A stretch of DNA of 64,000 bases. It comes from Prochlorococcus sp. AG-347-B23 (GTDB taxonomy: Bacteria; Cyanobacteriota; Cyanobacteriia; PCC-6307; Cyanobiaceae). The stretch is from contig QCBE01000005.1 in NCBI GenBank assembly GCA_003281715.1, positions 1-64,000 of the forward strand, in the 5' to 3' direction. The notes under the pieces are model-generated. The model worked only from the letters and a program-made list of their open reading frames with translations, was not told where the DNA came from and ran no database searches. The position numbers and the translations under genes were made by a program. Shown piece by piece: positions 39,672 through 50,182 of the stretch. The stretch's first letter is position 1. Each line of letters starts with the position of its first letter.

Positions 39672-39923
39672 TCAAAAAAACTTTAAATTTAAAATCCATA
39701 TCCAAATAAAAAAAGTACTAAATTTCAATCCCTCTCCAAATAACAATCCAAAAGCGATAGGAGGAGAAAATATTAAAAAAAGAATAGAGAATAAACTAAA
39801 TAACGCAAATGATCCTCTTAGAAAAAAATTCTTTCTTTTTGTTCTTCTTAGATTTTTTAAAGTATTCCACTCCCATTTGATAAACCTATAGAACTTTTCT
39901 GATAATAAAAATAAATACTTCAT
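39672..39923 (-). CDS. Membrane protein, unknown
   Basis: 83 aa. Basic N-terminal half, then two hydrophobic segments (SFALFSLFSILFLIF and FSTFFIWIWIL). No family recognised. Confidence 0.45.
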   Translation of the reverse strand: MKYLFLLSEKFYRFIKWEWNTLKNLRRTKRKNFFLRGSFALFSLFSILFLIFSPPIAFGLLFGEGLKFSTFFIWIWILNLKFF

Positions 39924-39976
39924 TAATATTATTAATTTCTATCGGCTTTTCTTATTTATAAAATTAATTTCACCAG

Positions 39977-40267
39977 TTAGCAATAAACCTTATCCCCTTC
40001 TTCCGAAAGATAGTAAATTTTATTTTCTGAACTTACGAAGAAAGTTAATCCCTTATATTGTGATCTTTTAAATTTATCTAATCTAAGTTTGTGTAAATCC
40101 CAATTCTCAGTACTTATGTCAGGATTAAATTCTTGTTCTTTTAAGAAAGGAACATAAGTTGGACTAGATTTTGTCTTTTTGGATAGACTTTTAATTCGTT
40201 TTGAATAAAAAAATAATAAAAATAAAAGTACAAAAAAAAGAATTAATAATATATTTGTCATTGTCAA
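39977..40267 (-). CDS. Single-span membrane-anchored protein
   Basis: 96 aa. N-terminal helix (ILLILFFVLLFLLFFY), then a soluble domain with TENWDLHKLRLDKFKRSQYK and KIYYLSEEGDKVYC. Unknown. Confidence 0.5.
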   Translation of the reverse strand: MTMTNILLILFFVLLFLLFFYSKRIKSLSKKTKSSPTYVPFLKEQEFNPDISTENWDLHKLRLDKFKRSQYKGLTFFVSSENKIYYLSEEGDKVYC

Positions 40268-40405
40268 TTTTTCTAATATAAAAAAACTTTATTTTGGAGA
40301 ATCAAGAACTTTTTACAATAAATTTCTTAGTAAGTAAAAAATCCTATTTTTATATTCTTGTATTTTTGAATACTTATCAAGGCTTTACCTAAATCTGATT
40401 ATAAA

Positions 40406-40567
40406 ATGAGTCGCACTTTCAACATGACTCAAAATTCCATGAATACTCCTTATGCAAAAAGAGTAGCTGAAAAATTTAGAGAGGCTCAAAACTATCTAAA
40501 AACAAATGGTTTTAGTAGATCAACTAAACATTTACTGGAAGATATTGAAAATTCTGTTGAAAAATAA
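40406..40567 (+). CDS. 53-aa basic protein
   Basis: MSRTFNMTQNSMNTPYAKRV.. a second in-frame ATG lies at 40424. Helical, soluble. Stop overlaps the next ATG (TAATG). Unknown. Confidence 0.45.
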   Translation: MSRTFNMTQNSMNTPYAKRVAEKFREAQNYLKTNGFSRSTKHLLEDIENSVEK

Positions 40568-40725
40568 TGCCAATACCCCCTCACTTACCACAATTACAAT
40601 ATGGCTACGATGATGGCTTTACAACCATTGTTTTTGGGTTAATAGGAAGTTGCTTAGGATGTATCTTAATTTTCTTAATTTCATTTTTTGAATTTAAATT
40701 CAAAAAGCAAAATAGTAAGCCTTAA
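40567..40725 (+). CDS. 52-aa single-span protein
   Basis: MPIPPHLPQLQYGYDDGFTT.. membrane helix with SCLGC, then a basic end. Coupled to the 53-aa gene upstream. Confidence 0.5.
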   Translation: MPIPPHLPQLQYGYDDGFTTIVFGLIGSCLGCILIFLISFFEFKFKKQNSKP

Positions 40726-40733
40726 GAGATTTA

Positions 40734-41825
40734 CTAAACATTAAATAAGAACTCCATTACATCACCTTCTTTAACAATATATTCCTTACCTTCACTTCTT
40801 AAAAGACCTTTAGTTTTTGCATTGGTAATTGAACCTGAATCAATTAAATTTTGATACGAAATAGTCTGAGCTCTTATGAATCCTTTTTCAAAATCAGTAT
40901 GAATTACTCCTGCTGCCTGTGGCGCAGTCATCCCATCTTTTATGGTCCATGCTTTTGTCTCCTTTTCTCCAGTGGTGAAATAAGTTTTTAATCCCAATAA
41001 TTTATATGTTGATCTAATTAAAGAACTTAATCCCCCTTCTTCTACTCCTAAACCAATAAGGTAGTCTTTTTTATCTTCTGGTTCTAACTCTATTAATTCA
41101 GATTCAACTTGCGCTGATATTTTTATACATTCTGTATTTTCATTGCTTGCAAAACTCTGAACTTTTGATGAGAAATCATTACCTTCAGCTAAATCATTTT
41201 CATTCAAATTTGTTGCGTAAATAATTGGTTTAGCAGTAAGGAAGCCTAGTTGCTTAATTATTAAATTTTCTTCTTCACTCAAAGATATTGATCTAACTGA
41301 AAGTCCTTTTTGTAGCTCTTCTTCAATCTTTTCCAGTAAATTATCTTCTTTTGCTGCCTCTTTACTAGTTCTAACCTGTTTTTTAATTCTTTCTCTTCTT
41401 TTTTGGAGTTGGGATAAATCAGCTAAATTCAATTCCAGATTAATAATCTCAATGTCATCCAAGGGATCTACCTTACCTGAAACATGAATTACATCACTAT
41501 CTTCAAAGCACCTCACAACATGAACTATTGCATCAACCTCCCTAATATTTGATAAAAATTTATTTCCCAAACCCTCACCTTTACTTGCTCCTTTTACTAG
41601 TCCTGCGATATCTACAAATTCAATTTTTGTTGGGATAATATTTTGGCTAGAACTTAAATCACCTAACTCTTGTAACCTTTGATCTGGGACGGAAACTATA
41701 CCTTTATTAGGTTCTATAGTACAAAAGGGGAAATTAGCCGCTTGAGCTTTAGCATTTTCTACAAGTGCATTAAATAAGGTTGATTTCCCAACATTTGGTA
41801 ATCCAATAATACCGGCTTTTAACAT
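40734..41825 (-). CDS. ychF: Ribosome-associated GTPase/ATPase YchF
   Basis: 363 aa, the family's usual length. P-loop GLPNVGKSTLFNAL, switch-II DIAGLVKGASKGEGLGNKFL, and a C-terminal TGS-like domain (AWTIKDGMTAPQAAGVIHTD). A universally conserved Obg-family protein that prefers ATP. Divergent from the membrane-fusion gene. Confidence 0.95.
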   Translation of the reverse strand: MLKAGIIGLPNVGKSTLFNALVENAKAQAANFPFCTIEPNKGIVSVPDQRLQELGDLSSSQNIIPTKIEFVDIAGLVKGASKGEGLGNKFLSNIREVDAIVHVVRCFEDSDVIHVSGKVDPLDDIEIINLELNLADLSQLQKRRERIKKQVRTSKEAAKEDNLLEKIEEELQKGLSVRSISLSEEENLIIKQLGFLTAKPIIYATNLNENDLAEGNDFSSKVQSFASNENTECIKISAQVESELIELEPEDKKDYLIGLGVEEGGLSSLIRSTYKLLGLKTYFTTGEKETKAWTIKDGMTAPQAAGVIHTDFEKGFIRAQTISYQNLIDSGSITNAKTKGLLRSEGKEYIVKEGDVMEFLFNV

Positions 41826-41969
41826 TTGAAAAAATTTATGGAAAAATTATTCAGAAAACATCTTCTAGTAATATAGTATTTACTTAACCAATCTTGGATA
41901 AGTTAATTATAATCAACTTGATTATTTATTTAGTTCCCAAATATTCTCAATTACTTTTTTTCAAAAGAA

Positions 41970-43031
41970 ATGCTTGATTTAATAAAAAAAAATATAAATC
42001 TGAGAAGTGGAATTATTTTACTTTCTTTAACTATATTTTTCGTTTTCATAACCAATTCCTTCAAGAAAAATAAATCAAAAGACATTTCTGATTTTGTAGT
42101 CCAAGTTGAGAAAGGAATTCTATCAGATTCAATTAATACAAGTGGTGAAGTAAAAGCAATAAGGACAAGCAATATTGGGCCTCGGAAGCAAGGTGTAATT
42201 AAAGAAATCAAAGTAGATGAGGGCGATCTTGTAAAAAAAGATCAGGTTTTAGCTTCTCTCGATGATGAAGACTTTATATATAAAATTGAAGAACTAAAAT
42301 TAAATGTAGAAAAACAAAAATCTGAATTTTTAAGAAGGGAATATTTATATCAAGAAGGTGCGGTAAGTAAAGAAGATTATGAAAGTTATAAAAATAACTA
42401 CAACATTAGTAGCGCCAAACTTAATGATGCAAAAGCTGAAAAAAGTTTCTATCTAATTAAAGCTCCTTATGGAGGAAAGATAACTGCAAAATATGCGGAG
42501 ATAGGATCTTATGTCACACCAAGTACAAACTTAAGTTCAGACCCTAAAACCAAAAACTTCATTTTTGAATTATCAGAGGGTCTAGAAATCGTTGCCAAAG
42601 TTCCCGAAAGTGACATTGGCAGAATAAAAATAGGTCAAGAAGCCTCAGTAAGAATTGAGGCTTATCCCTCAAAAAAATATAGTGCCATAGTTAAAAAAAT
42701 AGCCACAAGAGCTGTAAAAGATAATAATGTAACCTCATTCGAAGTAACTTTAAATTTTAAAGATATTTCTGAAGAAATCAAAATTGGAATGACTGCAGAT
42801 CTTGAATTTAGAGTCGAAGGTAATGAAGAAAAAATCCTAGTTCCAACAGTTTCTATTGTCACAGAAAAAGGTGAAAAAGGAATTTTAAAAGTTGATAAAA
42901 ACAATTCTCCCAAATTTGAAAAAATCGAAATTGGTATTAGTAGTGGAAATAAAACTTCAGTAATTGATGGATTAGAACCTGGAGAGCAAATCTTTATTGA
43001 TATTCCACCTTGGGCTAAGAAGAGAAAATGA
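41970..43031 (+). CDS. HlyD/RND-type membrane-fusion protein
   Basis: 353 aa. One N-terminal membrane helix (ILLSLTIFFVFITNSF), then a lipoyl-like half (GVIKEIKVDEGDLVKKDQVL), an alpha-hairpin and the second half (KAPYGGKITAKYAEIGSYV), then beta-barrel domains. The periplasmic adaptor of ABC- or RND-type exporters. No transporter gene adjoins. It overlaps polA by four bases, so the two are cotranscribed. Confidence 0.8.
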   Translation: MLDLIKKNINLRSGIILLSLTIFFVFITNSFKKNKSKDISDFVVQVEKGILSDSINTSGEVKAIRTSNIGPRKQGVIKEIKVDEGDLVKKDQVLASLDDEDFIYKIEELKLNVEKQKSEFLRREYLYQEGAVSKEDYESYKNNYNISSAKLNDAKAEKSFYLIKAPYGGKITAKYAEIGSYVTPSTNLSSDPKTKNFIFELSEGLEIVAKVPESDIGRIKIGQEASVRIEAYPSKKYSAIVKKIATRAVKDNNVTSFEVTLNFKDISEEIKIGMTADLEFRVEGNEEKILVPTVSIVTEKGEKGILKVDKNNSPKFEKIEIGISSGNKTSVIDGLEPGEQIFIDIPPWAKKRK

Positions 43032-45958
43032 GTTTAAAATCTGAAAACTCTAAAAAACCAATTTTACTTTTAGTCGATGGCCATTCACTTGCTTTTAGAA
43101 GCTTCTATGCATTTAGCAAAGGGATTGATGGAGGGTTAACAACTAAAGAAGGTTTCCCAACAAGTGTCACTTATGGATTTTTAAAAAGTCTTCTGGATAA
43201 TTGCAAAAATATTAGTCCTGAGGGTGTTTGTATTACGTTTGATACCGAAAAACCAACTTTCAGACATGAATTAGATCCAAATTATAAGGCTAATAGAGAT
43301 GTAGCACCAGATGTTTTTTTTCAGGATATTGAACAACTAGAAATCATTTTAGAAGAAAGCCTTAATTTACCAATTTTTAAATCTCCAGGATACGAAGCAG
43401 ATGATCTCCTAGGCACAATTGCAAATGATGCTTCTTCTAAAGGATGGTGCGTGAATATTCTTTCTGGAGATAGGGACTTATTTCAATTAGTAGATGATCA
43501 AAAAGATATTTATGTGCTTTATATGGGTGGTGGTCCATATGCGAAAAGTGGTAATCCAACTCTTATGAATGAAAATGGAGTAAAAGAAAAATTAGGTGTT
43601 GCGCCAGAAAGAGTTGTTGATCTTAAAGCTCTAACTGGTGATAGTTCTGATAATATTCCTGGTATTAAAGGGGTAGGTCCAAAAACTGCAATTAATCTAC
43701 TAAAAGAAAACGATACACTTGATGGAATTTATCAGGCTTTGGACAAGATTCAGCAGAATAATGATAAAAAATATAAAGGATTCATCAAAGGTTCGGTTAT
43801 AGAAAAGCTCCGAAACGATAAGCATAATGCTTTTCTTTCCAGGGATTTAGCAAAAATAAATACTGAAGTGCCTTTGATATTAAGTGATGGTTATGAATTA
43901 AAAAATATAAATCAAGAACTCCTCTCAGAGTCACTGCAAAAACTTGAATTATCAACACTACTCCGGCAAATTGATATTTTCAATTCAACTTTTAGTCAAG
44001 GTGGTTTTGACAAAAATAATGTGGCTAAAGAGGAGGAGAAAGATCCAAAGGTCTCTAGTAAAAGTGAATTACAAAATAGTGAAAATACAATCCCTAAAAT
44101 CAAAGTAACTGTTGTAAATGATTTTGAATTACTTGATAAATTAATTCAAAGATTAGAAAAGACCAATGAGATAGTTTCTTTAGATACAGAGACTAATAGT
44201 TTAAATCCAATCGATGCGGAACTTGTCGGGATAGGGCTATGTCTTGGAGAAGAAACTGATGATTTATTTTATATACCTCTTGGTCATCAAACAAAAAAAG
44301 AGACCCAAAATCAATTATCGATTGAAGATGTTTTCTCAAAACTAAGAACTTGGATAGAAGATCCAAAAAAAGAAAAGGCACTCCAAAATTCTAAATTTGA
44401 CAGGCAAATATTTTTTAATCATGGACTTGATCTTAAAGGCGTAACCTTTGACACCTTGTTAGCAGACTATCTTCTAAATAATCAGGAGAAGCATGGGTTA
44501 AGTGAAATTAGTTTTAGATTATTTGGATTTAAACCTCCCTCATTTAAGGAAACAGTTGGAAAAAATAAAGACTTTTCATTTGTTGATATTGATGAAGCTA
44601 GTATTTACTGCGGTTATGATGTATTTCTAACTTTTAAGATTGTCAAAATTTTTAAAGAAAGATTTTCAACAGAAAAAAATGAATTAATCAAATTGTTCGA
44701 AGAGATCGAGCTGCCCTTAGAGCCGGTATTGTCTCAAATGGAAATGAATGGAATAACCATTGACATCCCTTATTTAGATAAACTCTCAAAAGAACTAAAA
44801 AGTACCTTAGAAGATATTGAAAATAAAGTTTATGAATTAGCAGAGGAGACTTTTAATCTATCTTCACCAAAACAACTTGGTGAGATCTTGTTTGAAAAAT
44901 TAAATTTGGATAAGAAAAAATCACGAAAAACAAAAACAGGATGGAGTACAGATGCAGTAGTTCTTGAAAGATTAGTCGACGAACATGCAATAATCCAACA
45001 TTTAATAAAACACAGAACTCTTAGCAAATTACTTAGCACCTATATTGATGCTCTTCCAAATCTTATAAATGAAAAGACAGGAAGAGTTCATACAAACTTT
45101 AATCAAGCTGCTACAGCGACTGGGAGACTAAGCAGTAGCAATCCTAATCTTCAAAATATCCCCGTTAGGACTGAATTTAGTAGGAGAATCAGAAAAGCAT
45201 TCTTGCCTGAAAAAAATTGGAAACTTTTATCAGCTGATTATTCTCAGATCGAATTAAGAATACTTGCTCACTTAGCGGATGAAGAAATACTAATTAATGC
45301 GTTTCATAAAAATGATGACATTCATTCTTTGACTGCAAGATTAATTTTCGAGAAAGAAGAAATATCATCCGACGAAAGGAGAGTTGGGAAAACAATAAAT
45401 TTTGGAGTTATCTATGGTATGGGTATAAAAAAGTTTGCCCGTTCAACAGGAGTAAGTACTCTAGAGGCAAAAGAATTCCTAATAAAATACAAAGAAAGAT
45501 ATTCTAAAATTTTCAAATTTCTTGAACTCCAAGAAAGGCTTGCCTTATCAAAAGGTTATGTAAAAACAATTTTTGGTCGAAAAAGAGAATTTAAGTTCGA
45601 TAAAAATGGACTTGGAAGATTAATAGGGAAAGATCCTTACGAAATTGACCTGCAATCTGCAAGAAGGGCTGGAATGGAAGCACAGTCATTGAGAGCCGCA
45701 GCTAATGCACCAATTCAGGGTTCGAGTGCAGATATTATTAAAATTGCAATGGTTCAACTAAATAAGAAATTTATAGAAATGAACGTTCCCGCAAAAATGC
45801 TTTTACAAGTACATGATGAATTATTGTTTGAAGTTGAACCAGATTCTTTGGAAATTACGACGAAACTAGTGAGGAAGACTATGGAAGATTGTGTAAAATT
45901 GAATGTGCCTCTTTTAGTTGATATTGGAATTGGAGACAACTGGATGGAGACAAAATAA
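43028..45958 (+). CDS. polA: DNA polymerase I
   Basis: 976 aa. N-terminal 5'-3' exonuclease (LLVDGHSLAFRSFYAFSKG, GYEADDLLGT, LTGDSSDNIPGIKGVG). A 3'-5' exonuclease domain whose first motif SLDTETNSL and YCGYDVFLTF look intact. Polymerase motifs A (SADYSQIELRILAH), B (RRVGKTINFGVIYGMG) and C (VHDELLFEVE). Starts within the stop of the membrane-fusion gene. Confidence 0.97.
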   Translation: MSLKSENSKKPILLLVDGHSLAFRSFYAFSKGIDGGLTTKEGFPTSVTYGFLKSLLDNCKNISPEGVCITFDTEKPTFRHELDPNYKANRDVAPDVFFQDIEQLEIILEESLNLPIFKSPGYEADDLLGTIANDASSKGWCVNILSGDRDLFQLVDDQKDIYVLYMGGGPYAKSGNPTLMNENGVKEKLGVAPERVVDLKALTGDSSDNIPGIKGVGPKTAINLLKENDTLDGIYQALDKIQQNNDKKYKGFIKGSVIEKLRNDKHNAFLSRDLAKINTEVPLILSDGYELKNINQELLSESLQKLELSTLLRQIDIFNSTFSQGGFDKNNVAKEEEKDPKVSSKSELQNSENTIPKIKVTVVNDFELLDKLIQRLEKTNEIVSLDTETNSLNPIDAELVGIGLCLGEETDDLFYIPLGHQTKKETQNQLSIEDVFSKLRTWIEDPKKEKALQNSKFDRQIFFNHGLDLKGVTFDTLLADYLLNNQEKHGLSEISFRLFGFKPPSFKETVGKNKDFSFVDIDEASIYCGYDVFLTFKIVKIFKERFSTEKNELIKLFEEIELPLEPVLSQMEMNGITIDIPYLDKLSKELKSTLEDIENKVYELAEETFNLSSPKQLGEILFEKLNLDKKKSRKTKTGWSTDAVVLERLVDEHAIIQHLIKHRTLSKLLSTYIDALPNLINEKTGRVHTNFNQAATATGRLSSSNPNLQNIPVRTEFSRRIRKAFLPEKNWKLLSADYSQIELRILAHLADEEILINAFHKNDDIHSLTARLIFEKEEISSDERRVGKTINFGVIYGMGIKKFARSTGVSTLEAKEFLIKYKERYSKIFKFLELQERLALSKGYVKTIFGRKREFKFDKNGLGRLIGKDPYEIDLQSARRAGMEAQSLRAAANAPIQGSSADIIKIAMVQLNKKFIEMNVPAKMLLQVHDELLFEVEPDSLEITTKLVRKTMEDCVKLNVPLLVDIGIGDNWMETK

Positions 45959-45981
45959 ACCTTATGAATACTTAGTTTAAG

Positions 45982-47451
45982 ATGATCAAACTTTTTAATA
46001 CTTTAAGCAAAAGAGTTGAGGTTTTTAAGCCTATTGATGATGTAGTTAAAATTTATTGTTGTGGAGTAACTGTTTATGATTTATGTCATCTTGGTCATGC
46101 TAGAAGTTATATAGCTTGGGATGTATTGAGAAGATTTCTAATTTACAGTGATTTCAAAGTAAAGTATGTTCAAAATTTTACAGATATTGATGACAAGATC
46201 TTAAAAAGAGCGAAAGAAGAAAGCAGTTCAATGAAGGAAGTATCTGAAAAGAATATTATTGAATTTCATAAAGATATGGATTCTTTAGGCATAATGCGAC
46301 CGGATAGTATGCCAAGAGCAACTAATCATATATGCAATATCTGCTCCTTCATAACAATCCTCGAGGACAAAGGTTATGCATATTCTAGAGATGGAGATGT
46401 TTATTATTCTGTTTTTAAAAATAAAAAATATGGAAAGCTAAGTAATCAAAATATACAAGAACAAAATATCAATCAGCAAGGAAGAATGGCTAATGAGGAA
46501 AATAGTAAAAAACTAAATCCGCAAGATTTTGCACTATGGAAAAAAGCCAAAGATGATGAACCATTTTTTGATTCGCCATGGGGTAAAGGTAGACCAGGAT
46601 GGCATATTGAATGTTCGGCGATGGTTAAAGATGAATTAGGAGATACTATTGATATCCATTTAGGTGGTTCTGATTTGATTTTTCCTCATCATGAGAATGA
46701 AATCGCCCAATCAGAAGCAGCCAATGGCAAAAAACTAGCAAACTATTGGTTACACAATGGGATGGTCAATGTAAATGGACAAAAGATGAGTAAATCCCTT
46801 AAAAATTTTAAAACTATCAGAGAACTAATAAAGTCAGGTATAAGCCCTATGACTTTGCGATATTTTGTTATGACTGTGAATTATAGAAAACCACTCGATT
46901 TTACTGAAGAAGCTTTAAGGAGTGCTTCAGAAGCTTGGAAAAACATTAATGTGGCTCTTTCTTTTATGGACCTTACAAAAGGTGCTTTTAGATCTATTGA
47001 AAAAAATGAATCTCTTGAAAAAGAATATAAAAAGAAAATAAGTTTTGAATTATCTCAAAAAAAGCTTAAATTTTCTGAGGCTCTTGGGAATGACCTTAAT
47101 ACAGCAGGTGCTATTGCAATTATTTACGATTTAGCGAAACCATTAAAAAACTTTTTAAACCAATTTCAAAGGGTTGAAGGTTTTAAGATAGACCTAAATG
47201 AAAAATTCTTTCTACTTGAGAATTTCAAAACTCTTGAAAAGTTGACCGAGGTACTTGGTCTTAAAAAAGAGGTTTTAGTAAAAGAAAGTAAAATAAAAGA
47301 AGACGAAATATCATCGCTTATTGATGAAAGATTGAAAGCAAAAATGGAAAAGAATTATGCGAAGGCGGATGAAATCAGGAATTTGTTAAAAGAAAAAGGT
47401 ATTGAACTTATTGATCAATCAAAGGAAATAACAAAATGGATAAGGGTCTAA
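45982..47451 (+). CDS. cysS: Cysteinyl-tRNA synthetase
   Basis: 489 aa. HIGH-type signature CGVTVYDLCHLGHARSYI, zinc site from CCGVTVY, WHIECSAM and HHENEIAQSE, and KMSKSLKNF. Class I enzyme charging tRNA-Cys. 23 bp after polA and probably in the same transcript. Confidence 0.96.
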   Translation: MIKLFNTLSKRVEVFKPIDDVVKIYCCGVTVYDLCHLGHARSYIAWDVLRRFLIYSDFKVKYVQNFTDIDDKILKRAKEESSSMKEVSEKNIIEFHKDMDSLGIMRPDSMPRATNHICNICSFITILEDKGYAYSRDGDVYYSVFKNKKYGKLSNQNIQEQNINQQGRMANEENSKKLNPQDFALWKKAKDDEPFFDSPWGKGRPGWHIECSAMVKDELGDTIDIHLGGSDLIFPHHENEIAQSEAANGKKLANYWLHNGMVNVNGQKMSKSLKNFKTIRELIKSGISPMTLRYFVMTVNYRKPLDFTEEALRSASEAWKNINVALSFMDLTKGAFRSIEKNESLEKEYKKKISFELSQKKLKFSEALGNDLNTAGAIAIIYDLAKPLKNFLNQFQRVEGFKIDLNEKFFLLENFKTLEKLTEVLGLKKEVLVKESKIKEDEISSLIDERLKAKMEKNYAKADEIRNLLKEKGIELIDQSKEITKWIRV

Positions 47452-47533
47452 ATTTTAAGAAAAAAACCAATTTGAAATTTTTGTTTTTTAAATACACCTT
47501 TAAATGGGAAGATATTAGAAATATCAGAGAAAA

Positions 47534-48763
47534 TTGAAATACATTACTGTGCTCGGTTCTACTGGTTCAATTGGGACTCAAACTCTCGAAATAGCTAGTG
47601 AGCAGCCTGATAAGTTTAAAGCCGTAGCTTTTTCGGCAGGAAGAAATATTAATTTATTAACCGAACAAGTTAAAACACATAAACCAGAAGTAGTTGCAAT
47701 TGAGGATGAAAATCTTATAGAAGATTTAAAAGATAATATTAATAACTTAGGGTTGGATAGTGCTCCCTTAGTTTTAGGCGGAAAGGAGGGGATTAATGCT
47801 GTTGCAGCTTGGGATAAGGCAGATACTGTAGTAACAGGGATAGTAGGTTGTGCAGGCTTAATTCCAACAATGTCAGCAATTAATGCTGGGAAAAATATTG
47901 CCCTTGCTAACAAAGAAACTTTAATTGCGGCAGGGCCAATTGTTATTCCTGCATTAAAGAAAAATAATAGTAGGCTTTTACCTGCTGATTCAGAACACTC
48001 TGCTATCTTTCAATGTTTACAAGGATTACCTAATTATAAAAATGCAGATTTTTCAACAGGAGAGATCTCTAAGGGTTTAAAAGCAATACATTTAACAGCT
48101 TCTGGCGGTGCTTTCAGAGATTGGGCAGTTGAGGATTTAAAGCATGTCACAGTAGAAGATGCAACTTCACATCCTAATTGGGATATGGGAAAAAAAATAA
48201 CCGTAGATTCTGCAACTCTTATGAATAAAGGATTAGAAGTTATAGAAGCTCATTATTTATTTGGGACCTCTTACGAAAATATTGAAATAGTTATCCACCC
48301 TCAAAGTATTATTCATTCAATGATTGAGATGGAAGATTCCTCAGTATTAGCTCAATTAGGTTGGCCAGATATGAAACTACCTATTTTGTATGCGATGAGT
48401 TGGCCTGAAAGGTTTAAAACAAATTGGAAAAGATTAAACCTAAGCGAAATTGGGCAATTAACTTTTAAAGAACCTGACGAGTTTAAATATCCATGTATGG
48501 GACTAGCCTATGCCGCAGGAAAATCTTCTGGGACTATGCCTGCAGTCTTAAATGCTGCTAATGAAATGGCTGTTGAACAATTCCTTAAAGAAAAAATTTC
48601 TTTTCAAGAAATTCCAACATTTATAAGTAAAGCTTGTGAATCACATATGAAGAATTTGAATTTAAGTCCCGAATTGGAGGATATTCTTGAAGTAGACAAT
48701 TGGGCCAGACTTTTTGTTGAGCAAGAAATTAAAAAAAGGAAAAAATACGTAAGTATTGGATAA
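47534..48763 (+). CDS. dxr: 1-deoxy-D-xylulose 5-phosphate reductoisomerase
   Basis: 409 aa, TTG start. NADPH fold [45 protein letters not shown] and [20 protein letters not shown] with the metal- and substrate-binding residues. Catalyses the committed step of the MEP pathway, which supplies isoprenoids for chlorophyll and carotenoids. Confidence 0.96.
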   Translation: MKYITVLGSTGSIGTQTLEIASEQPDKFKAVAFSAGRNINLLTEQVKTHKPEVVAIEDENLIEDLKDNINNLGLDSAPLVLGGKEGINAVAAWDKADTVVTGIVGCAGLIPTMSAINAGKNIALANKETLIAAGPIVIPALKKNNSRLLPADSEHSAIFQCLQGLPNYKNADFSTGEISKGLKAIHLTASGGAFRDWAVEDLKHVTVEDATSHPNWDMGKKITVDSATLMNKGLEVIEAHYLFGTSYENIEIVIHPQSIIHSMIEMEDSSVLAQLGWPDMKLPILYAMSWPERFKTNWKRLNLSEIGQLTFKEPDEFKYPCMGLAYAAGKSSGTMPAVLNAANEMAVEQFLKEKISFQEIPTFISKACESHMKNLNLSPELEDILEVDNWARLFVEQEIKKRKKYVSIG

Positions 48764-48765
48764 AA

Positions 48766-49110
48766 GTGAATATTAAAAAGCATCTTCTACTATGCGCAAC
48801 ACCCACAAAACAGAAATGCTTTAAAGGCAATGAAGGTCAAAAAACATGGGAATGCCTTAAAAAGACTTTAAAAAAATTTGAGAATGATCCCTCTACAAAA
48901 AACGTTCATATATTAAGGTCAAAAGCTGACTGTTTAAGGATATGTAAGAACGGCCCAATTCTTCTTATTTGGCCTGATGGTATATGGTACGAGAAAGTTT
49001 CTCCAGAAAAAATTTCTGAAATTTTTACCTCACATATTATTAACGGTAAACCAATAGAAAAATGGATTTTCAAAAAAACACCATTTTTAAATAGTCCTAG
49101 ATACTCATAA
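48766..49110 (+). CDS. Thioredoxin-like [2Fe-2S] ferredoxin-type protein
   Basis: 114 aa, GTG start 2 bp after dxr. LLCATPTKQKC and later DCLRICKNGP give the spaced cysteines (C..C and CxxxC) of thioredoxin-fold 2Fe-2S proteins, followed by WPDGIWY. Partner unknown. Overlaps the end of the convergent hydrolase gene by 14 bp. Confidence 0.75.
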   Translation: MNIKKHLLLCATPTKQKCFKGNEGQKTWECLKKTLKKFENDPSTKNVHILRSKADCLRICKNGPILLIWPDGIWYEKVSPEKISEIFTSHIINGKPIEKWIFKKTPFLNSPRYS

Positions 49111-50182
49111 ACCAGTTCTTTACGACTTCATCTGACCAGCAGCCATTAATCGAGTGAAAACCATTATGACCTCCTTTTTCGGTTATAAAAATAGTGAATT
49201 TATCAATAGATTCTTTTCTTAAATTAAAAGTATCCTTATATGGAACCCAAGGATCATCCTTGGCATGAATAAAAAGCATTGGAGGTAATTTTTTTATTGA
49301 GTTTTGGATTCTAAATATTGGAGAAGCTTTAATATAATAATCCTCTAAAGAATTAAATCCCCAACTAGGAGCTGTAAATTTCTGATCAAATTCTCGTATA
49401 CTTTTTAAACTTCTAATTTTTATTCTTAATTTCTCGTTATCGAGGAGTTTGCCTTCATCATTAAATCCCTCCCATAACTGATTTTTTAAGCGGTGAAGTA
49501 ACCATTTTTGGTAGATATAATTTCTAGGTTTTTCAATACAGAGACTGCATGAAGATAAATCTAAAGGGGTACTCACGCAGGCAAGACCATCTAAAAGTTT
49601 TTCTCCTTTGTTTTCATCGTAATCTAGGCAGGCATTTAAGAGAATTGTTCCGCCTAAAGATAATCCAACTCCGTAAATTGGAAGATTATGCATCTTAATG
49701 AGATCTTTAAACTCTAAATTAATGAATTTTTTAAAATAATTAATTGCTGAAATAACATCACTGGAGCATCTAGCACAATAATTGCCTTTAGCTAAATATC
49801 TCGCAGATCCAGAACCTCTTAGATTTAATTTAAGAACTCCAAAACCATTATTTGCTAATTTACTAGAGATTCTTCTTAAACCAAACCGTTTAGTTGAGCC
49901 CCCTAAACCATGTGTAACGATTACAAAACCCCTAATTAAGTCTAAGTTTTCAGGTAATTCTAAAAACCCTAAAAGATAATCAAATTCAAATTTTTTAGAA
50001 AGAATTTTATTAATCGGAAAGAATATTTTTTTATTTTTTTTTGATTTACCAAAATCAATAACAAAAGTATCTCTCAAAGTTTGTAAGTCGCCACCTATCC
50101 AAGGCAAAACTTCTCGAAATGGCTTATTTTTTATGTAATCTGAAAAACTAAAAGATATACTATTATTTCTCCCCAACTCCAA
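49097..50182 (-). CDS. YheT-like alpha/beta hydrolase (COG0429 type)
   Basis: 361 aa. Oxyanion region VTHGLGGSTKRFG, nucleophile elbow GVGLSLGGTIL (Ser), acid HAKDDPWVPY and catalytic His in EKGGHNGFHS. Its start overlaps the 3' end of pntB by 20 bp. Substrate unknown. Confidence 0.8.
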   Translation of the reverse strand: MELGRNNSISFSFSDYIKNKPFREVLPWIGGDLQTLRDTFVIDFGKSKKNKKIFFPINKILSKKFEFDYLLGFLELPENLDLIRGFVIVTHGLGGSTKRFGLRRISSKLANNGFGVLKLNLRGSGSARYLAKGNYCARCSSDVISAINYFKKFINLEFKDLIKMHNLPIYGVGLSLGGTILLNACLDYDENKGEKLLDGLACVSTPLDLSSCSLCIEKPRNYIYQKWLLHRLKNQLWEGFNDEGKLLDNEKLRIKIRSLKSIREFDQKFTAPSWGFNSLEDYYIKASPIFRIQNSIKKLPPMLFIHAKDDPWVPYKDTFNLRKESIDKFTIFITEKGGHNGFHSINGCWSDEVVKNWFMSI